Assembly: GCA_964399165.1 (NCBI GenBank)
Contig: CAYNPO010000014.1
Coordinates: 29,391-93,390, forward strand
DNA length: 64,000 nt
From: UBA6144 sp964399165
Lineage (GTDB): Bacteria; Bdellovibrionota; Bacteriovoracia; Bacteriovoracales; Bacteriovoracaceae
Reading direction: 5' to 3'
Below, piece after piece: positions 8,304 through 17,132 of the stretch (position 1 is the first letter of the stretch; every line of letters starts with the position of its first letter). The translations under genes were made by a program, and so were the position numbers. Under the pieces are notes generated by a model that did no database searches, was not told the origin of the DNA, and saw only the letters and a list, made by a program, of their open reading frames with translations.

Positions 8304-9444
8304 GCGAAACATTCCCATCGCCGTGCCGTGCACGGGCGAGGAGGAGTGGCTCGCCACCCGTGACGTCTTCATGAGCGGCTGGCTGACCCAAGGTCCCAAG
8401 GTCAAGGAGTTCGAGGAGAAGTTTGCGGCACGCCATGGTGCCAAGCACGCTCTAGCTACCACCTCGTGCACCACCGCCCTCCACCTAGGGCTCGCCGCCA
8501 TGGGCGTGGGCCCGGGCGACGAGGTCATCGTGCCCTCATTCACCTGGGTTGCCACTGCCAACGTGGCACTCTACTGCGGTGCCACTCCGGTGTTTGCCGA
8601 CGTGGACCCGCTCACAAATAACATCGACCCCCGCGGATTGAAGAAGCTCCGTACCGCCCGCACCAAAGCCGTGATCCCGGTGCACCTGTTCGGACTATGT
8701 GCCGACGTGGATGCGGTCAAGGACGAGCTTCCTGGAGTGAAAGTGCTGGAAGACTGCGCCTGCGCCGCCGGCGCCACCTACAAAGGTCGCCACGCAGGCA
8801 CGCTGGGGGAGATGGGGGCGTTCTCGCTCCATCCGCGTAAGTCCGTCACCACCGGTGAGGGGGGCGTTCTCACGACCAATGATACCGCTTTGTTTGAGCT
8901 GGCGGACAGCCTGCGCAACCACGGTGCCTCCATCTCGGAAGAACAGCGCCACAAGGGCCCGCGTCCGTACCTGCTGCCTGAGTTCAACGTCATGGGCTTC
9001 AACTACCGCATGACGGATTTCCAGGGCGCGGTGGGCACCGTGCAGCTCTCCAAACTGGACCGCTTCATTGACGAGCGCGACCATTGGGCCGCCTACTACC
9101 GTCGCGAGCTCGCTTCCATTCCCTGGCTGCGTACGCCGGAAGCCCCCAAGGGCTGGCGCCACGCCTGGCAGGCTTATGTGACCATGGTGGACCCCGCCAA
9201 GGCGCCCATGCCGCGAAACGAGATCATGGAACGACTCCAGGCCAAAGGCATCGCCACGCGCCCGGGCACCCACGCCATCCACGCTCTGGGTTTCTACCGT
9301 GAGAAGTACGGCCTTAAGACCTCCGACTTTCCCGGCGCCTGGCTGTGCGACCAGCAGACGCTGGCGATCCCGCTTCATAACAAGATGACCGAGGAGGACT
9401 ACGCCTGGGTCGTCGCTTCCCTCAAAGAGATTGAAAAGCTATGA
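8290..9444 (+). CDS. DegT/DnrJ/EryC1/StrS sugar aminotransferase
   Basis: A 384-residue PLP-dependent nucleotide-sugar aminotransferase. LTQGPKVKEFEEKFA, TTSCTTALHLGL, VPSFTWVATAN and the PLP lysine near residue 184 in HPRKSVTTGEGG follow the family order. GFNYRMTDFQGAVG is the usual substrate-pocket block. The ATG lies inside the end of the SDR gene, and the stop overlaps the next methyltransferase as ATGA. It most likely transaminates the keto sugar made by the SDR just upstream (inference). Confidence 0.9.
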   Translation: MTTVKRNIPIAVPCTGEEEWLATRDVFMSGWLTQGPKVKEFEEKFAARHGAKHALATTSCTTALHLGLAAMGVGPGDEVIVPSFTWVATANVALYCGATPVFADVDPLTNNIDPRGLKKLRTARTKAVIPVHLFGLCADVDAVKDELPGVKVLEDCACAAGATYKGRHAGTLGEMGAFSLHPRKSVTTGEGGVLTTNDTALFELADSLRNHGASISEEQRHKGPRPYLLPEFNVMGFNYRMTDFQGAVGTVQLSKLDRFIDERDHWAAYYRRELASIPWLRTPEAPKGWRHAWQAYVTMVDPAKAPMPRNEIMERLQAKGIATRPGTHAIHALGFYREKYGLKTSDFPGAWLCDQQTLAIPLHNKMTEEDYAWVVASLKEIEKL

Positions 9445-10421
9445 AACGCGGTGAAATCGCCACGATTCTCACAGGCCACGGATTGATGCAGTTTCGCGAT
9501 AACCTCTTCGTGGCGCGCCCGCAGATGGGCATGGAACAAGGGCAGACCGCCGACTCGTTTTCCTTTAAGTGGAAGAATCTCGACGCCGCAAGCGAGGCTT
9601 ACCGCAAGGCGGACCAGTTTCAACGGGAATGGTTCTTGAAGCTTTACGGGTACAGCGATGAGGCGGACTTGCGTGCGACGGTCTCGCGGCGCCGGGTGAT
9701 CCTAGACGCCGGTTGTGGCAAGGGTTACAAGGCGGCGTGGATGGCGGAAATGGCGCCTGAGGCCCTGGTCCTGGGTGTCGACATTTCGGATTCCGTGCGT
9801 GGAGCAGCCGAGCACTACGCCCATTTGCCCAACCTGGCTTTCATCCAAGCTGACCTCGGAACCATGCCGTTCCTGGCGGACGGGGCCTGCGATTACGTCT
9901 ATTGCGACCAAGTCATCATGCACACCACCGACCCGGAAGCCACCTTTCGTGAACTCTGCCGGGTGACCGGTCCGGGGGGTGAGGTTCTCACCTACGTGTA
10001 CCGCAAGAAAGCTCTGCCGAGGGAGCTCCTCGATGACCATTTCCGGCTGCACACTCATGACATTTCACACGACGACATGATGGAATTCTCGCGCCAACTC
10101 ACGGAGCTGGGGAAGTTGCTGGAGGACAATTTTGGCGATCGACCGCTGGACTTTCCCGCCATCCCGATGCTGGGGATTGAGGCCGGGAAGATGTCGGTGC
10201 AACGCTTCCTCTACTGGAACTTCCTAAAGTGTTTCTGGAACCCAACCCTGGGGCATGATGTTTCCACTCTCACGAACTTTGACTGGTATTCCCCGTCTCA
10301 AGCCCGGCGTTATACCAAGGAAGAATTTCTGGGATGGATCAGCTCCAACGGATTGGGGACGGCCCACTTCCACCAAGAGGAAGCCTGCTACAGTGGGCGC
10401 TTCCTCAAATCAGGACTCTGA
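9441..10421 (+). CDS. Class I SAM-dependent methyltransferase
   Basis: A 326-residue protein with a SAM-binding core near residues 75-190: VILDAGCGKGYKAAWMAE (motif I), LVLGVDIS (acidic loop), DYVYCDQVIMHTTDPEATF and the GPGGEVLTYVY strand. The extra 130 C-terminal residues hold no domain I recognise. It begins at an ATGA overlap with the aminotransferase and ends 3 bp before the asparagine-synthase-like gene, so it belongs to the same operon. The acceptor is unknown; a sugar hydroxyl, amine or carboxyl are all possible. Confidence 0.82.
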   Translation: MKRGEIATILTGHGLMQFRDNLFVARPQMGMEQGQTADSFSFKWKNLDAASEAYRKADQFQREWFLKLYGYSDEADLRATVSRRRVILDAGCGKGYKAAWMAEMAPEALVLGVDISDSVRGAAEHYAHLPNLAFIQADLGTMPFLADGACDYVYCDQVIMHTTDPEATFRELCRVTGPGGEVLTYVYRKKALPRELLDDHFRLHTHDISHDDMMEFSRQLTELGKLLEDNFGDRPLDFPAIPMLGIEAGKMSVQRFLYWNFLKCFWNPTLGHDVSTLTNFDWYSPSQARRYTKEEFLGWISSNGLGTAHFHQEEACYSGRFLKSGL

Positions 10422-10424
10422 CCA

Positions 10425-12287
10425 ATGTGCGGCATAGCCGGGTTTCTTCACCTCGACGGCAAACCCGCCTCTATGACGGTGATAAAGGGTATGACGGACG
10501 CTATCCGTCATCGCGGGCCCGATGGAGAGGGTCACCATGTGGATGGGGCTCTCGCCCTGGGCCACCGTCGGCTGGCCATTCTTGACCTCTCACCCGCCGG
10601 GCGTCAGCCCATGGGGCTACAAGAAGGCCGCTACACAATCACCTACAACGGTGAAGTCTATAACTTTAAAGAACTGCGACACCAATTGGGATTGTTGGGG
10701 CATCGCTTCGCGTCCGACACCGACACCGAAGTAGTACTCCACGCCTACCAAGAGTGGGGCCCCGGGTGCGTGGACCGTTTCAATGGCATGTTCGCCTTTG
10801 CGCTATGGGACCGGGTGGACCGCTCCCTTTTCCTGGCGCGCGACAGGTACGGTGTCAAACCCCTCTACTACGTGTGGGCCGGCGATGCGTTCCTTTTCGC
10901 ATCTGAGAGTAAAGCCTTCAATGCCTTTCCCGGATTCCGCCCAACATTGGATAAGCGTGGTCTGCTTGAGTACATGACTTTCCAGAATTTCTTCACCGAC
11001 CGCACGTTAACTGAAGGCGTGCGTATGTTCCCAGCGGGACACACCGCATTTCTTCGACATGGCTGCCGCGAGTTGAGTTGGAACCAGTACTGGGACTTTC
11101 ACTTTGAGGAACCCACCGGCAAAATCATGACGGAAGGAGAGTATGCCGAGGAGCTGGACCACCTGATCCAGCAAGCCGTGCGCCGGCAACTGGTCTCCGA
11201 CGTAGAGATCGGTTCCTATCTGAGCGGGGGTATGGACTCAGGGTCTATCACGGCACTGGCCGCAAGGCAGTTGCCCTACATCAAGACTTTCACAGTGGGT
11301 TTTGACCTCAGCTCCGCCTCGGGCATGGAACTCGTTTACGACGAGCGCACCAAGGCTGAGCAGATGTCCTACTTGTTCAAGACCGAGCATTATGAAATGG
11401 TGCTTAAGTCCGGGGACATGGAGCGCTGCCTCCCCGCCCTTGCGCACCACCTGGAGGAGCCAAGGGTCGGTCAAAGCTATCCCAACTTCTATGCCTCAAA
11501 GCTCGCAAGCAAGTTCACAAAAGTGGTGCTTTCAGGTTGCGGGGGAGACGAGGTATTCGGTGGCTATCCCTGGCGTTACTACCGTTCTATGGGGTCCAAG
11601 GATTTTGAATCTTATGTAGATGACTACTATCAGTATTGGCAGCGTTTGATTCCCAATCACGTGATTCAGGAAGTCTTTGCACCCATATGGGGGGACGTAA
11701 AAGATGTCTGGACCCACGATATTTTCCGGGACGTCTATAAGAACCATGCCAACCGGCTGGAGCGGCCGGAAGACTACATAAACCACTCCCTATACTTCGA
11801 GGCCAAGACTTTCCTCCATGGACTTTTAGTGGTGGAAGACAAGCTTAGCATGGCGCACTCGCTCGAGACTCGCGTGCCCTTCCTAGACAATGATCTGGTG
11901 GATTTCGGGATGAAGGTTCCGGTGGGAATGAAACTCAACAGCCTTATGGGTTCCGAGCGGATCAACGAGAATGAGTACGGGAAAATGCGTAAATTTGAGA
12001 TGCGCACGAATGATGGAAAGCAAATCCTCCGCAAAGTCATGCAGTCCTACATCCCCCCGGAAGTCACTGGCCGAGAGAAGCAGGGATTCAGCGCCCCTGA
12101 TGCCAGCTGGTTCAAGGGGGACAGCATATCTTACGTCAGACGGAAGTTGCTGGATGGAAATGCCTTGGACCATCTATTCGGGCCGAAGATCAAAGACTTG
12201 GTTCGCGAGCACGTGGAAGGTAAGATGAACCGCCGACTGCTGGTGTGGTCTTTGTTAAATTTGGCTGAGATCGTTGAAAATGGGTGA
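10425..12287 (+). CDS. Glutamine-dependent asparagine synthase family amidotransferase (AsnB type)
   Basis: A 620-residue two-domain protein. The N-terminus MCGIAGF exposes the glutaminase nucleophile Cys2, followed by RHRGPDGEG and YNGEVYN. The C-terminal synthetase domain has the PP-loop SGGMDSGS and LSGCGGDEVFGGYPWR. The ATG must be at 10425 to leave Cys2 after Met removal. In O-antigen clusters, homologues such as WbpS convert uronic acid carboxyls to amides, which suits the uronic acid genes here (inference); free asparagine synthesis is less likely with three paralogues. Its codons look more A/T-rich than those of wbpB or legI nearby. Confidence 0.88.
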   Translation: MCGIAGFLHLDGKPASMTVIKGMTDAIRHRGPDGEGHHVDGALALGHRRLAILDLSPAGRQPMGLQEGRYTITYNGEVYNFKELRHQLGLLGHRFASDTDTEVVLHAYQEWGPGCVDRFNGMFAFALWDRVDRSLFLARDRYGVKPLYYVWAGDAFLFASESKAFNAFPGFRPTLDKRGLLEYMTFQNFFTDRTLTEGVRMFPAGHTAFLRHGCRELSWNQYWDFHFEEPTGKIMTEGEYAEELDHLIQQAVRRQLVSDVEIGSYLSGGMDSGSITALAARQLPYIKTFTVGFDLSSASGMELVYDERTKAEQMSYLFKTEHYEMVLKSGDMERCLPALAHHLEEPRVGQSYPNFYASKLASKFTKVVLSGCGGDEVFGGYPWRYYRSMGSKDFESYVDDYYQYWQRLIPNHVIQEVFAPIWGDVKDVWTHDIFRDVYKNHANRLERPEDYINHSLYFEAKTFLHGLLVVEDKLSMAHSLETRVPFLDNDLVDFGMKVPVGMKLNSLMGSERINENEYGKMRKFEMRTNDGKQILRKVMQSYIPPEVTGREKQGFSAPDASWFKGDSISYVRRKLLDGNALDHLFGPKIKDLVREHVEGKMNRRLLVWSLLNLAEIVENG

Positions 12288-13314
12288 TCTTACGATCTCC
12301 CTGTCGACCGCCTCGGATGCGAGCGACATAGATGCTTATCTTGAATCCCATCCGGCGGCCCTCTTCAACTACAGCCGTCCTTACCGTGAGCTGGTGGCCA
12401 GTTTTCTGCGGACCGACTCCGGGTGTTTAATCGCGCGGGACTTAACTGGGATCCGGGGAATCTTCCCCTATGCCATAGCCTCCACGCCCCGTGGAAAAGT
12501 GGTGAACGCCTTTCCCTATTATGGAAGCCACGGGGCGCCATTGGTTTCTGACCCAATGGCGGAGAAGGCCCTTTGGGAGAAATTCGCGGGCCTGGTCCAT
12601 CACGACGAGCTGGTTAGCCAAGTGGTTATAACCAACCCCTTGGACCGGGATGGTGTTTTGCCGGCTTCCCTGCAGAGCTTGACCGGCGAACGCGTGGACG
12701 ACCGCTTGGGACAGTGGACACCACTTGCGGGTTCATCGAGCGAAGATGAACTCATGTCCCGGTTTCACGTGAAAACCCGTAACGCCGTAAGAAAGGGTCT
12801 CAAAGGTGAATTCCGCATTTTCCAAGATCATGCGCGGCTGGATCAGCTTCACGCCATCCATGATCAGAACATGCAAGCGATCGGCGGGAAGGCGAAGCCC
12901 TGGGAGTTCTTCCGCAAGGTCCCCGAGCACTTTGTCGCCGGTAAAACCTACCAGTTGTGGGTGGCCGAGAAAGCGGGCGTCACGGCGGCTGCGTGCTTGC
13001 TTTTCCGTTTCAAGGATCACCTGGAATACTTTACGCCCGTTGTGAGGGAGGAATTCCGAGAGGAACAGGCACTTTCGGCTCTGATCTTCCAGGCAATGCT
13101 TGTGGGCGTTTCCGATGGGATTCGTCACTGGAACTGGGGCGGAACCTGGCGCAGTCAGGAAGGAGTCTATCGCTTTAAATCCCGATGGGGGGCGGTGGAC
13201 CGTCCGTATGGTTACCACATACGGCAAGGGCCTGGGTTGCGGGGATTAGGCTTGGCAGAGGCCCAGTCAGCCTATCCAGGATTCTACGTAGCACCTTACT
13301 CGACATTGAAATGA
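12280..13314 (+). CDS. FemAB/GNAT-like acyltransferase family protein
   Basis: A 344-residue protein with the two-lobed FemAB-like layout. RFHVKTRNAVRKGLKG resembles the basic block that begins the second GNAT lobe, LWVAEKAGVTAAACLLF is an acyl-CoA or aminoacyl-tRNA binding core strand set, and HWNWGGTW with GVYRFKSRWG is the conserved C-terminal block. Family members transfer amino acids or acyl groups to amines, and are common in exopolysaccharide loci. ATG 12280 is preferred over an in-frame TTG at 12274; it overlaps the end of the amidotransferase. The substrate is unknown; N-acylation of an amino sugar is plausible (inference). Confidence 0.72.
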   Translation: MGDLTISLSTASDASDIDAYLESHPAALFNYSRPYRELVASFLRTDSGCLIARDLTGIRGIFPYAIASTPRGKVVNAFPYYGSHGAPLVSDPMAEKALWEKFAGLVHHDELVSQVVITNPLDRDGVLPASLQSLTGERVDDRLGQWTPLAGSSSEDELMSRFHVKTRNAVRKGLKGEFRIFQDHARLDQLHAIHDQNMQAIGGKAKPWEFFRKVPEHFVAGKTYQLWVAEKAGVTAAACLLFRFKDHLEYFTPVVREEFREEQALSALIFQAMLVGVSDGIRHWNWGGTWRSQEGVYRFKSRWGAVDRPYGYHIRQGPGLRGLGLAEAQSAYPGFYVAPYSTLK

Positions 13315-13332
13315 GTTAAAGAGGAGACTGTC

Positions 13333-14499
13333 ATGGCATTCATGAGTCGTATTTTCTGCGCGCTAATCCTGCTTGGAGGAAAGGCTTTGGCCTATCCCCA
13401 ATTCATAGGCTTCAAGCAAGTGACTTGCATGAACTGCCATTACAATCCCATGGGCAACGGCCCCTTGACTGATTATGGCCGAGGTTTCGGAGCCAGTGTC
13501 ATCTCAAGTCGCGCTTTCGTGGGGAAAAAGATTTCGGACGATGACCTCGTTGCCCGATCCCATTTTCCGGGCATCAATCCTACCAAGAACAAGTGGCTAC
13601 GTCCCATGCTCTCCTATCGCGGCTTGGCCCACCGAAGTAACGCGTTTAGCGCCAAGGGAAACCCTGATCCAAGGAACTCGTGGACGAACATGTTGCAAGA
13701 AGCCAATGTCGTCTTGAAGGGGGGAGAGCGCGACGAGTATGTCGCCAGTTTTACCTATGGATGGCGTCCTATGGAGGAGCACAGGCCTGACACCAATAAC
13801 TTAATGGAGACCTACGGATTTACCAGAGAACACTTCATAGGTTGGAAGCCGACAAAGACCACTGGAATCTATGCTGGGAAACTAGACAAGGTTTTCGGGC
13901 TCCGCATCCCTGATCATGTGGCATACTCCAGGATCGTTCCGCGCATTAACGTTTTTACTGGCGTCCACGGTGTCATGGCCCACGCAGTGGGAGAGAAGGT
14001 GGAAGGGGCTGTGCATGCCTTCGTGGGAGATCTACACCAAGAGAGCGACCTGCGTGAGAAAGGAGTTTCCGGCATGTTCGAGGCCACCGTGGCTGAGCGT
14101 TCCCGCTTGGGCGCGTCCTACATGCAAACAAAGACTGACACCTTGGATAACATCTATTTCGCCGTTCATAACCGCACTGGTTTTGGACAAGGGCACAGTG
14201 TGATGGCGGAAGTCGGGCATAACGGCCAGAAACACGGGGCCAAGGACAAGCCCCAATGGGGACTTGTGCAAGGTCACTTTATGCTGGATCGCGGCTTTTT
14301 CGTTATGGGCAACCTGGAATACATGACGGATGGAAAGAAGACGCAAACCGACCAAATGCGGTTGGGTCCGGCGGTGCAGTGGTACCCTTGGGTCGGAGTT
14401 GAGACGCGCGTTGACCTATGGAACACTCGCTATACGGCTAATTCCATGGGCCGGAAGGATTTCTGGGATATTCTGGCCCAGGTTCACTTCTGGCTCTAG
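13333..14499 (+). CDS. Exported CxxCH-motif, barrel-like outer membrane protein
   Basis: A 388-residue protein with a signal peptide (about residues 1-20, ending ALA|YPQ). Directly after it comes CMNCHYNPMGNGPLTDYG, a c-type haem motif with Cys32, Cys35 and His36. The rest is rich in alternating aromatic/polar strands and Gly/Asn turns, ending near an aromatic residue (HFWL), which suggests an outer membrane beta-barrel. GAGGAG precedes the ATG. It lies alone between the glycan operon and the convergent yceI-like gene and has no obvious sugar role. It could be a haem-bearing porin or a structural barrel; haem attachment is inferred from the motif only. Confidence 0.7.
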   Translation: MAFMSRIFCALILLGGKALAYPQFIGFKQVTCMNCHYNPMGNGPLTDYGRGFGASVISSRAFVGKKISDDDLVARSHFPGINPTKNKWLRPMLSYRGLAHRSNAFSAKGNPDPRNSWTNMLQEANVVLKGGERDEYVASFTYGWRPMEEHRPDTNNLMETYGFTREHFIGWKPTKTTGIYAGKLDKVFGLRIPDHVAYSRIVPRINVFTGVHGVMAHAVGEKVEGAVHAFVGDLHQESDLREKGVSGMFEATVAERSRLGASYMQTKTDTLDNIYFAVHNRTGFGQGHSVMAEVGHNGQKHGAKDKPQWGLVQGHFMLDRGFFVMGNLEYMTDGKKTQTDQMRLGPAVQWYPWVGVETRVDLWNTRYTANSMGRKDFWDILAQVHFWL

Positions 14500-14505
14500 T
14501 GGCGC

Positions 14506-14976
14506 TCAGTGGAGGGGGAGTTGGGCTTCCACTGACAGCTCATCCTCCACGCCCACGCCCAGGTAGCTCACGTCGGTGATGCCGAGGCTCGAGGCGCGTA
14601 GTTTGAAATATGCGTGGATCATGTTCCCCTTCTCCTTAAAGGTGAACAACACAGGGACTTCCTTTCCCTTAAGGGTTAGTCGAGCTTTGCCTTTGCCATT
14701 TTTACCCTCGGCCTCCATCAGCTGGATCGTGGCATCCTTGCCACCCAGGCGCTTGAGCATGTGCTCGTTACGGAGCTCAATGCCCGTGTCCAATGTCTCC
14801 GCTTTGAGACTCACGTTATGGGCGGTGTAGACGCCATCCTGCTTGGTAATATGGCCCTTCAGGGCTTCCGATTTCGCATCAAAGCTTCCGGTAGGAGAGA
14901 GCTCCACATGGACTGTGACGGGGGCGGCAAGGCACAGAAGGGGAAACATTACCAATGTCCAGAGGGTCGTTCGCAT
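14506..14976 (-). CDS. YceI-family periplasmic protein
   Basis: A 156-residue secreted protein with a signal peptide (MRTTLWTLVMFPLLCLA). SFDAKSEALKGHI, SLKAETLDTGIELRNEHML and the C-terminal strand series match the YceI lipocalin-like barrel, known in some members to bind polyisoprenoids. GAGGAG stands before the ATG. It follows the formyltransferase by 8 bp on the same strand, so it may be the last gene of that operon. A polyisoprenoid-binding role linked to lipid-carried glycan intermediates is possible, but not shown. Confidence 0.8.
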   Translation of the reverse strand: MRTTLWTLVMFPLLCLAAPVTVHVELSPTGSFDAKSEALKGHITKQDGVYTAHNVSLKAETLDTGIELRNEHMLKRLGGKDATIQLMEAEGKNGKGKARLTLKGKEVPVLFTFKEKGNMIHAYFKLRASSLGITDVSYLGVGVEDELSVEAQLPLH

Positions 14977-14984
14977 GAAACTCC

Positions 14985-15983
14985 TCAGAAGTCGGGATGG
15001 AACTTATCAATGAAGGCTTCGACTCGGGATTTGCACCGGTCCTTGAGGGAAGTGAAGATGCGCAAAGGTGACGTCTCACCGTTAGTCAGGTTTTCCGCCT
15101 CCACAACTTCGATCGCCCCGTCGCCAGTCAGTATGATGACGTGGCCCCGCTCTAAGTCGCGCACCACGACCTTCCCCGGAATTCGGCCCACATAGTTGGA
15201 GAAGTCGTAGCGGGGCTTGGCCCGCCACAGGCGGATTTTCTCCCCCTTGAAATAAGTGAATGCGCCGGGGCAGGGACGGGACTGGGCGCGAATGGCGTCA
15301 AAAACTTTCTTTGTAGGCAATGACCAGTCGATTTCGCCGTCTGCCTCGCCCCGGTGGCAGGAGTATGTCGCCAGTGATTCGTCCTGCGGGACGAATTGGA
15401 AATCACCGGATAACAAGTGCTCGGCCAAGTCCATGTTGGCCCTGACATGGAGCTTTTCAACCTCTTGTAGGATCTCACCGATGTGCGCTTCGGGGGCTAT
15501 GGGAAAACTGTACTCCAGAATTCTGCCGCTTTTGTCGGCGACCAAGGGGCCGGCGTCCATTTGGGTGGCCAACTGGAACATAGCCATTTTGTACTCAGCT
15601 TCGCCGTTCATGACGTACCAGTATAGACCTGCCCATCCTCTGTAAGCGGGTAGGCCGCTCCCATGCAGGCTGATGAAACCCAGCTTCGCCGCATGCAAGA
15701 AGTCGTCCGGGATGTGGCTGCGCCACAGCCCCAGAGTGAGGACAACATCAGGCCGATCTCGTTTAATGCGCTGGCAGATTTCGTCGTCGATGGTCTCCGA
15801 GACCACATGAGCGAGGCCATGGGTCTGGGCGAGGTCCACGAGTTGCCGACACGCTTCATGTTCATCGGGGTGCCCCCGCATGAAGACGGCGTAGAGGGGA
15901 TCCAGCCGGCCTCGGAAGTGGGTCAGATATTCGCGGAGGAGGGGGACTGCTCGCCACCCACCGCCAACCAAATAGACTCTCAT
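14985..15983 (-). CDS. Formyltransferase-family protein (sugar N-formyltransferase candidate)
   Basis: A 332-residue protein of the methionyl-tRNA formyltransferase / ArnA-like superfamily. HGSGLPAYRG holds the catalytic-type His107, and QMDAGPLV the Asp143 seen in PurN/Fmt enzymes. The usual Asn two residues before the His is Ser105, an odd substitution. A C-terminal OB-like domain covers about residues 200-325 (YSCHRGEADGEIDW). It shares an ATGA overlap with the unfamiliar gene upstream, and the two are probably made together. It is likely to formylate an amino sugar nucleotide using N10-formyltetrahydrofolate (inference). Confidence 0.78.
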   Translation of the reverse strand: MRVYLVGGGWRAVPLLREYLTHFRGRLDPLYAVFMRGHPDEHEACRQLVDLAQTHGLAHVVSETIDDEICQRIKRDRPDVVLTLGLWRSHIPDDFLHAAKLGFISLHGSGLPAYRGWAGLYWYVMNGEAEYKMAMFQLATQMDAGPLVADKSGRILEYSFPIAPEAHIGEILQEVEKLHVRANMDLAEHLLSGDFQFVPQDESLATYSCHRGEADGEIDWSLPTKKVFDAIRAQSRPCPGAFTYFKGEKIRLWRAKPRYDFSNYVGRIPGKVVVRDLERGHVIILTGDGAIEVVEAENLTNGETSPLRIFTSLKDRCKSRVEAFIDKFHPDF

Positions 15984-17050
15984 GGGGCATCCTCGGGGAA
16001 GGGCATGCAGTAGGGATGTCGTAGGGCCGCCGCCATCGCCGCCTCAGGTGCTGTGTTTTCCTTCCGGGAGCGGGCCATGACCTCACCTACTTTCATACCA
16101 GCTGTGAGTAAGGTGAAAGTTGGGCTCGCACCTAGCGCGTCGCCACTCCAGGACATGTATCCGACGGGAGCGATGCGTTCGGGAAAGAGGCAAAAACCGC
16201 TACTCCTAAGGAGGTCGGCGTCAATGTCCCCGCAGATGTGCGCCAATGGGAGGTGGGGATTGTGGCGACGGAGGAGCGTGAGAGGAATAAAGGCGTCCTC
16301 ACCCCCAACTAATTGGCGCTTCTCCCGGTGATCAGCCACTAGCAGAACATCGTGCGACTCCAGGAGGCTCCCAAGTTCCTCGTCGCGGGTGAAGGGGAGA
16401 ATCCTGGTGTAGGGGAGTGAGAGCCGTTTGAATACGTCCTCGATGAAATCTCCCACGGGACACCCTCCTACCAGCAGCACGCGGGTGTCGAAAATGGCGA
16501 AACCCATGTCAAATAGCATTTTGACAGGGATGAGTCCGGCGCACAGGTGCAGCCGGATGTCCTTGTGGCCTTCGTGGGTTCCCAGCACCATGACGCCATG
16601 TTGGCGGCAGGCATCTAAGTCCAGCTCTGTGGGCCTCCACTCCCAGGTTTCCCACATTAGAGGGATGACCGCCTCGGGCCGCAACTTCTGTATGAAGACG
16701 CCGTCGAGTGGACGCAGATGGCCTGTGTTCGTGACAATGTCGGCAAGACCAGCATGTTCGGATTTTTCCCTGCTGTAGACCAAGCGATCGCTGATGCCGA
16801 AGCGCTCGGCCATGGCATGCAGGTTCGCGTAAACCTCAGCCTGGGTGCCGTAGCGTGAGTCCTTGCAGTAGACATACACCCGCTCTGCCCCAGCAAGGGC
16901 GGCGATGATCGGACCATAGGCGTAATTACCGGTGGCGGCCTCGGTCAAAATACTGAGCCCGGTCAGGTCTAGGCCGAAAGCGCGGATCTTTCCCTGAATA
17001 AGGGCATCAATCGCCTGAAAGGTGGGCATACGGCTGGGAGATTCCCGCAT
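15980..17050 (-). CDS. Protein of unknown function with a Rossmann-like half
   Basis: A 356-residue protein I do not recognise. The first half contains EAATGNYAYGPIIAALAG and VYVYCKDSRYGTQAEV; the middle has PLMWETWEWRPTELDLD and VLGTHEGHKDIRLHLCAG; the second half begins TRVLLVGGCPVGDFIEDV, a glycine-rich turn like a nucleotide-binding site, then VLLVADHREKRQL. No signal peptide or membrane segment is seen. It overlaps the downstream formyltransferase by ATGA. The layout is loosely like NAD-dependent dehydrogenases of the S-adenosylhomocysteinase type, but this is weak. Start may be ATG 17050 or ATG 17029; neither has a strong ribosome site. Confidence 0.7.
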   Translation of the reverse strand: MRESPSRMPTFQAIDALIQGKIRAFGLDLTGLSILTEAATGNYAYGPIIAALAGAERVYVYCKDSRYGTQAEVYANLHAMAERFGISDRLVYSREKSEHAGLADIVTNTGHLRPLDGVFIQKLRPEAVIPLMWETWEWRPTELDLDACRQHGVMVLGTHEGHKDIRLHLCAGLIPVKMLFDMGFAIFDTRVLLVGGCPVGDFIEDVFKRLSLPYTRILPFTRDEELGSLLESHDVLLVADHREKRQLVGGEDAFIPLTLLRRHNPHLPLAHICGDIDADLLRSSGFCLFPERIAPVGYMSWSGDALGASPTFTLLTAGMKVGEVMARSRKENTAPEAAMAAALRHPYCMPFPEDAP

Positions 17051-17132
17051 TTCGCTAGGGCTGGCAATCTACACTCTCGGAGAGGCGAGCTTGTTGCGCC
17101 GCGCTTAGTTCCCAATTTCCCCTGGGGAAGTT

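Noticed and set aside
7542..8561. Minus-strand open frame of 339 codons
   Set aside because: Antisense to two well-supported plus-strand genes (SDR and aminotransferase).
10425..12287. True cellular asparagine synthetase for amino acid supply
   Set aside because: Position inside a sugar operon and two further paralogues make a glycan amidation role more likely, though it cannot be excluded.
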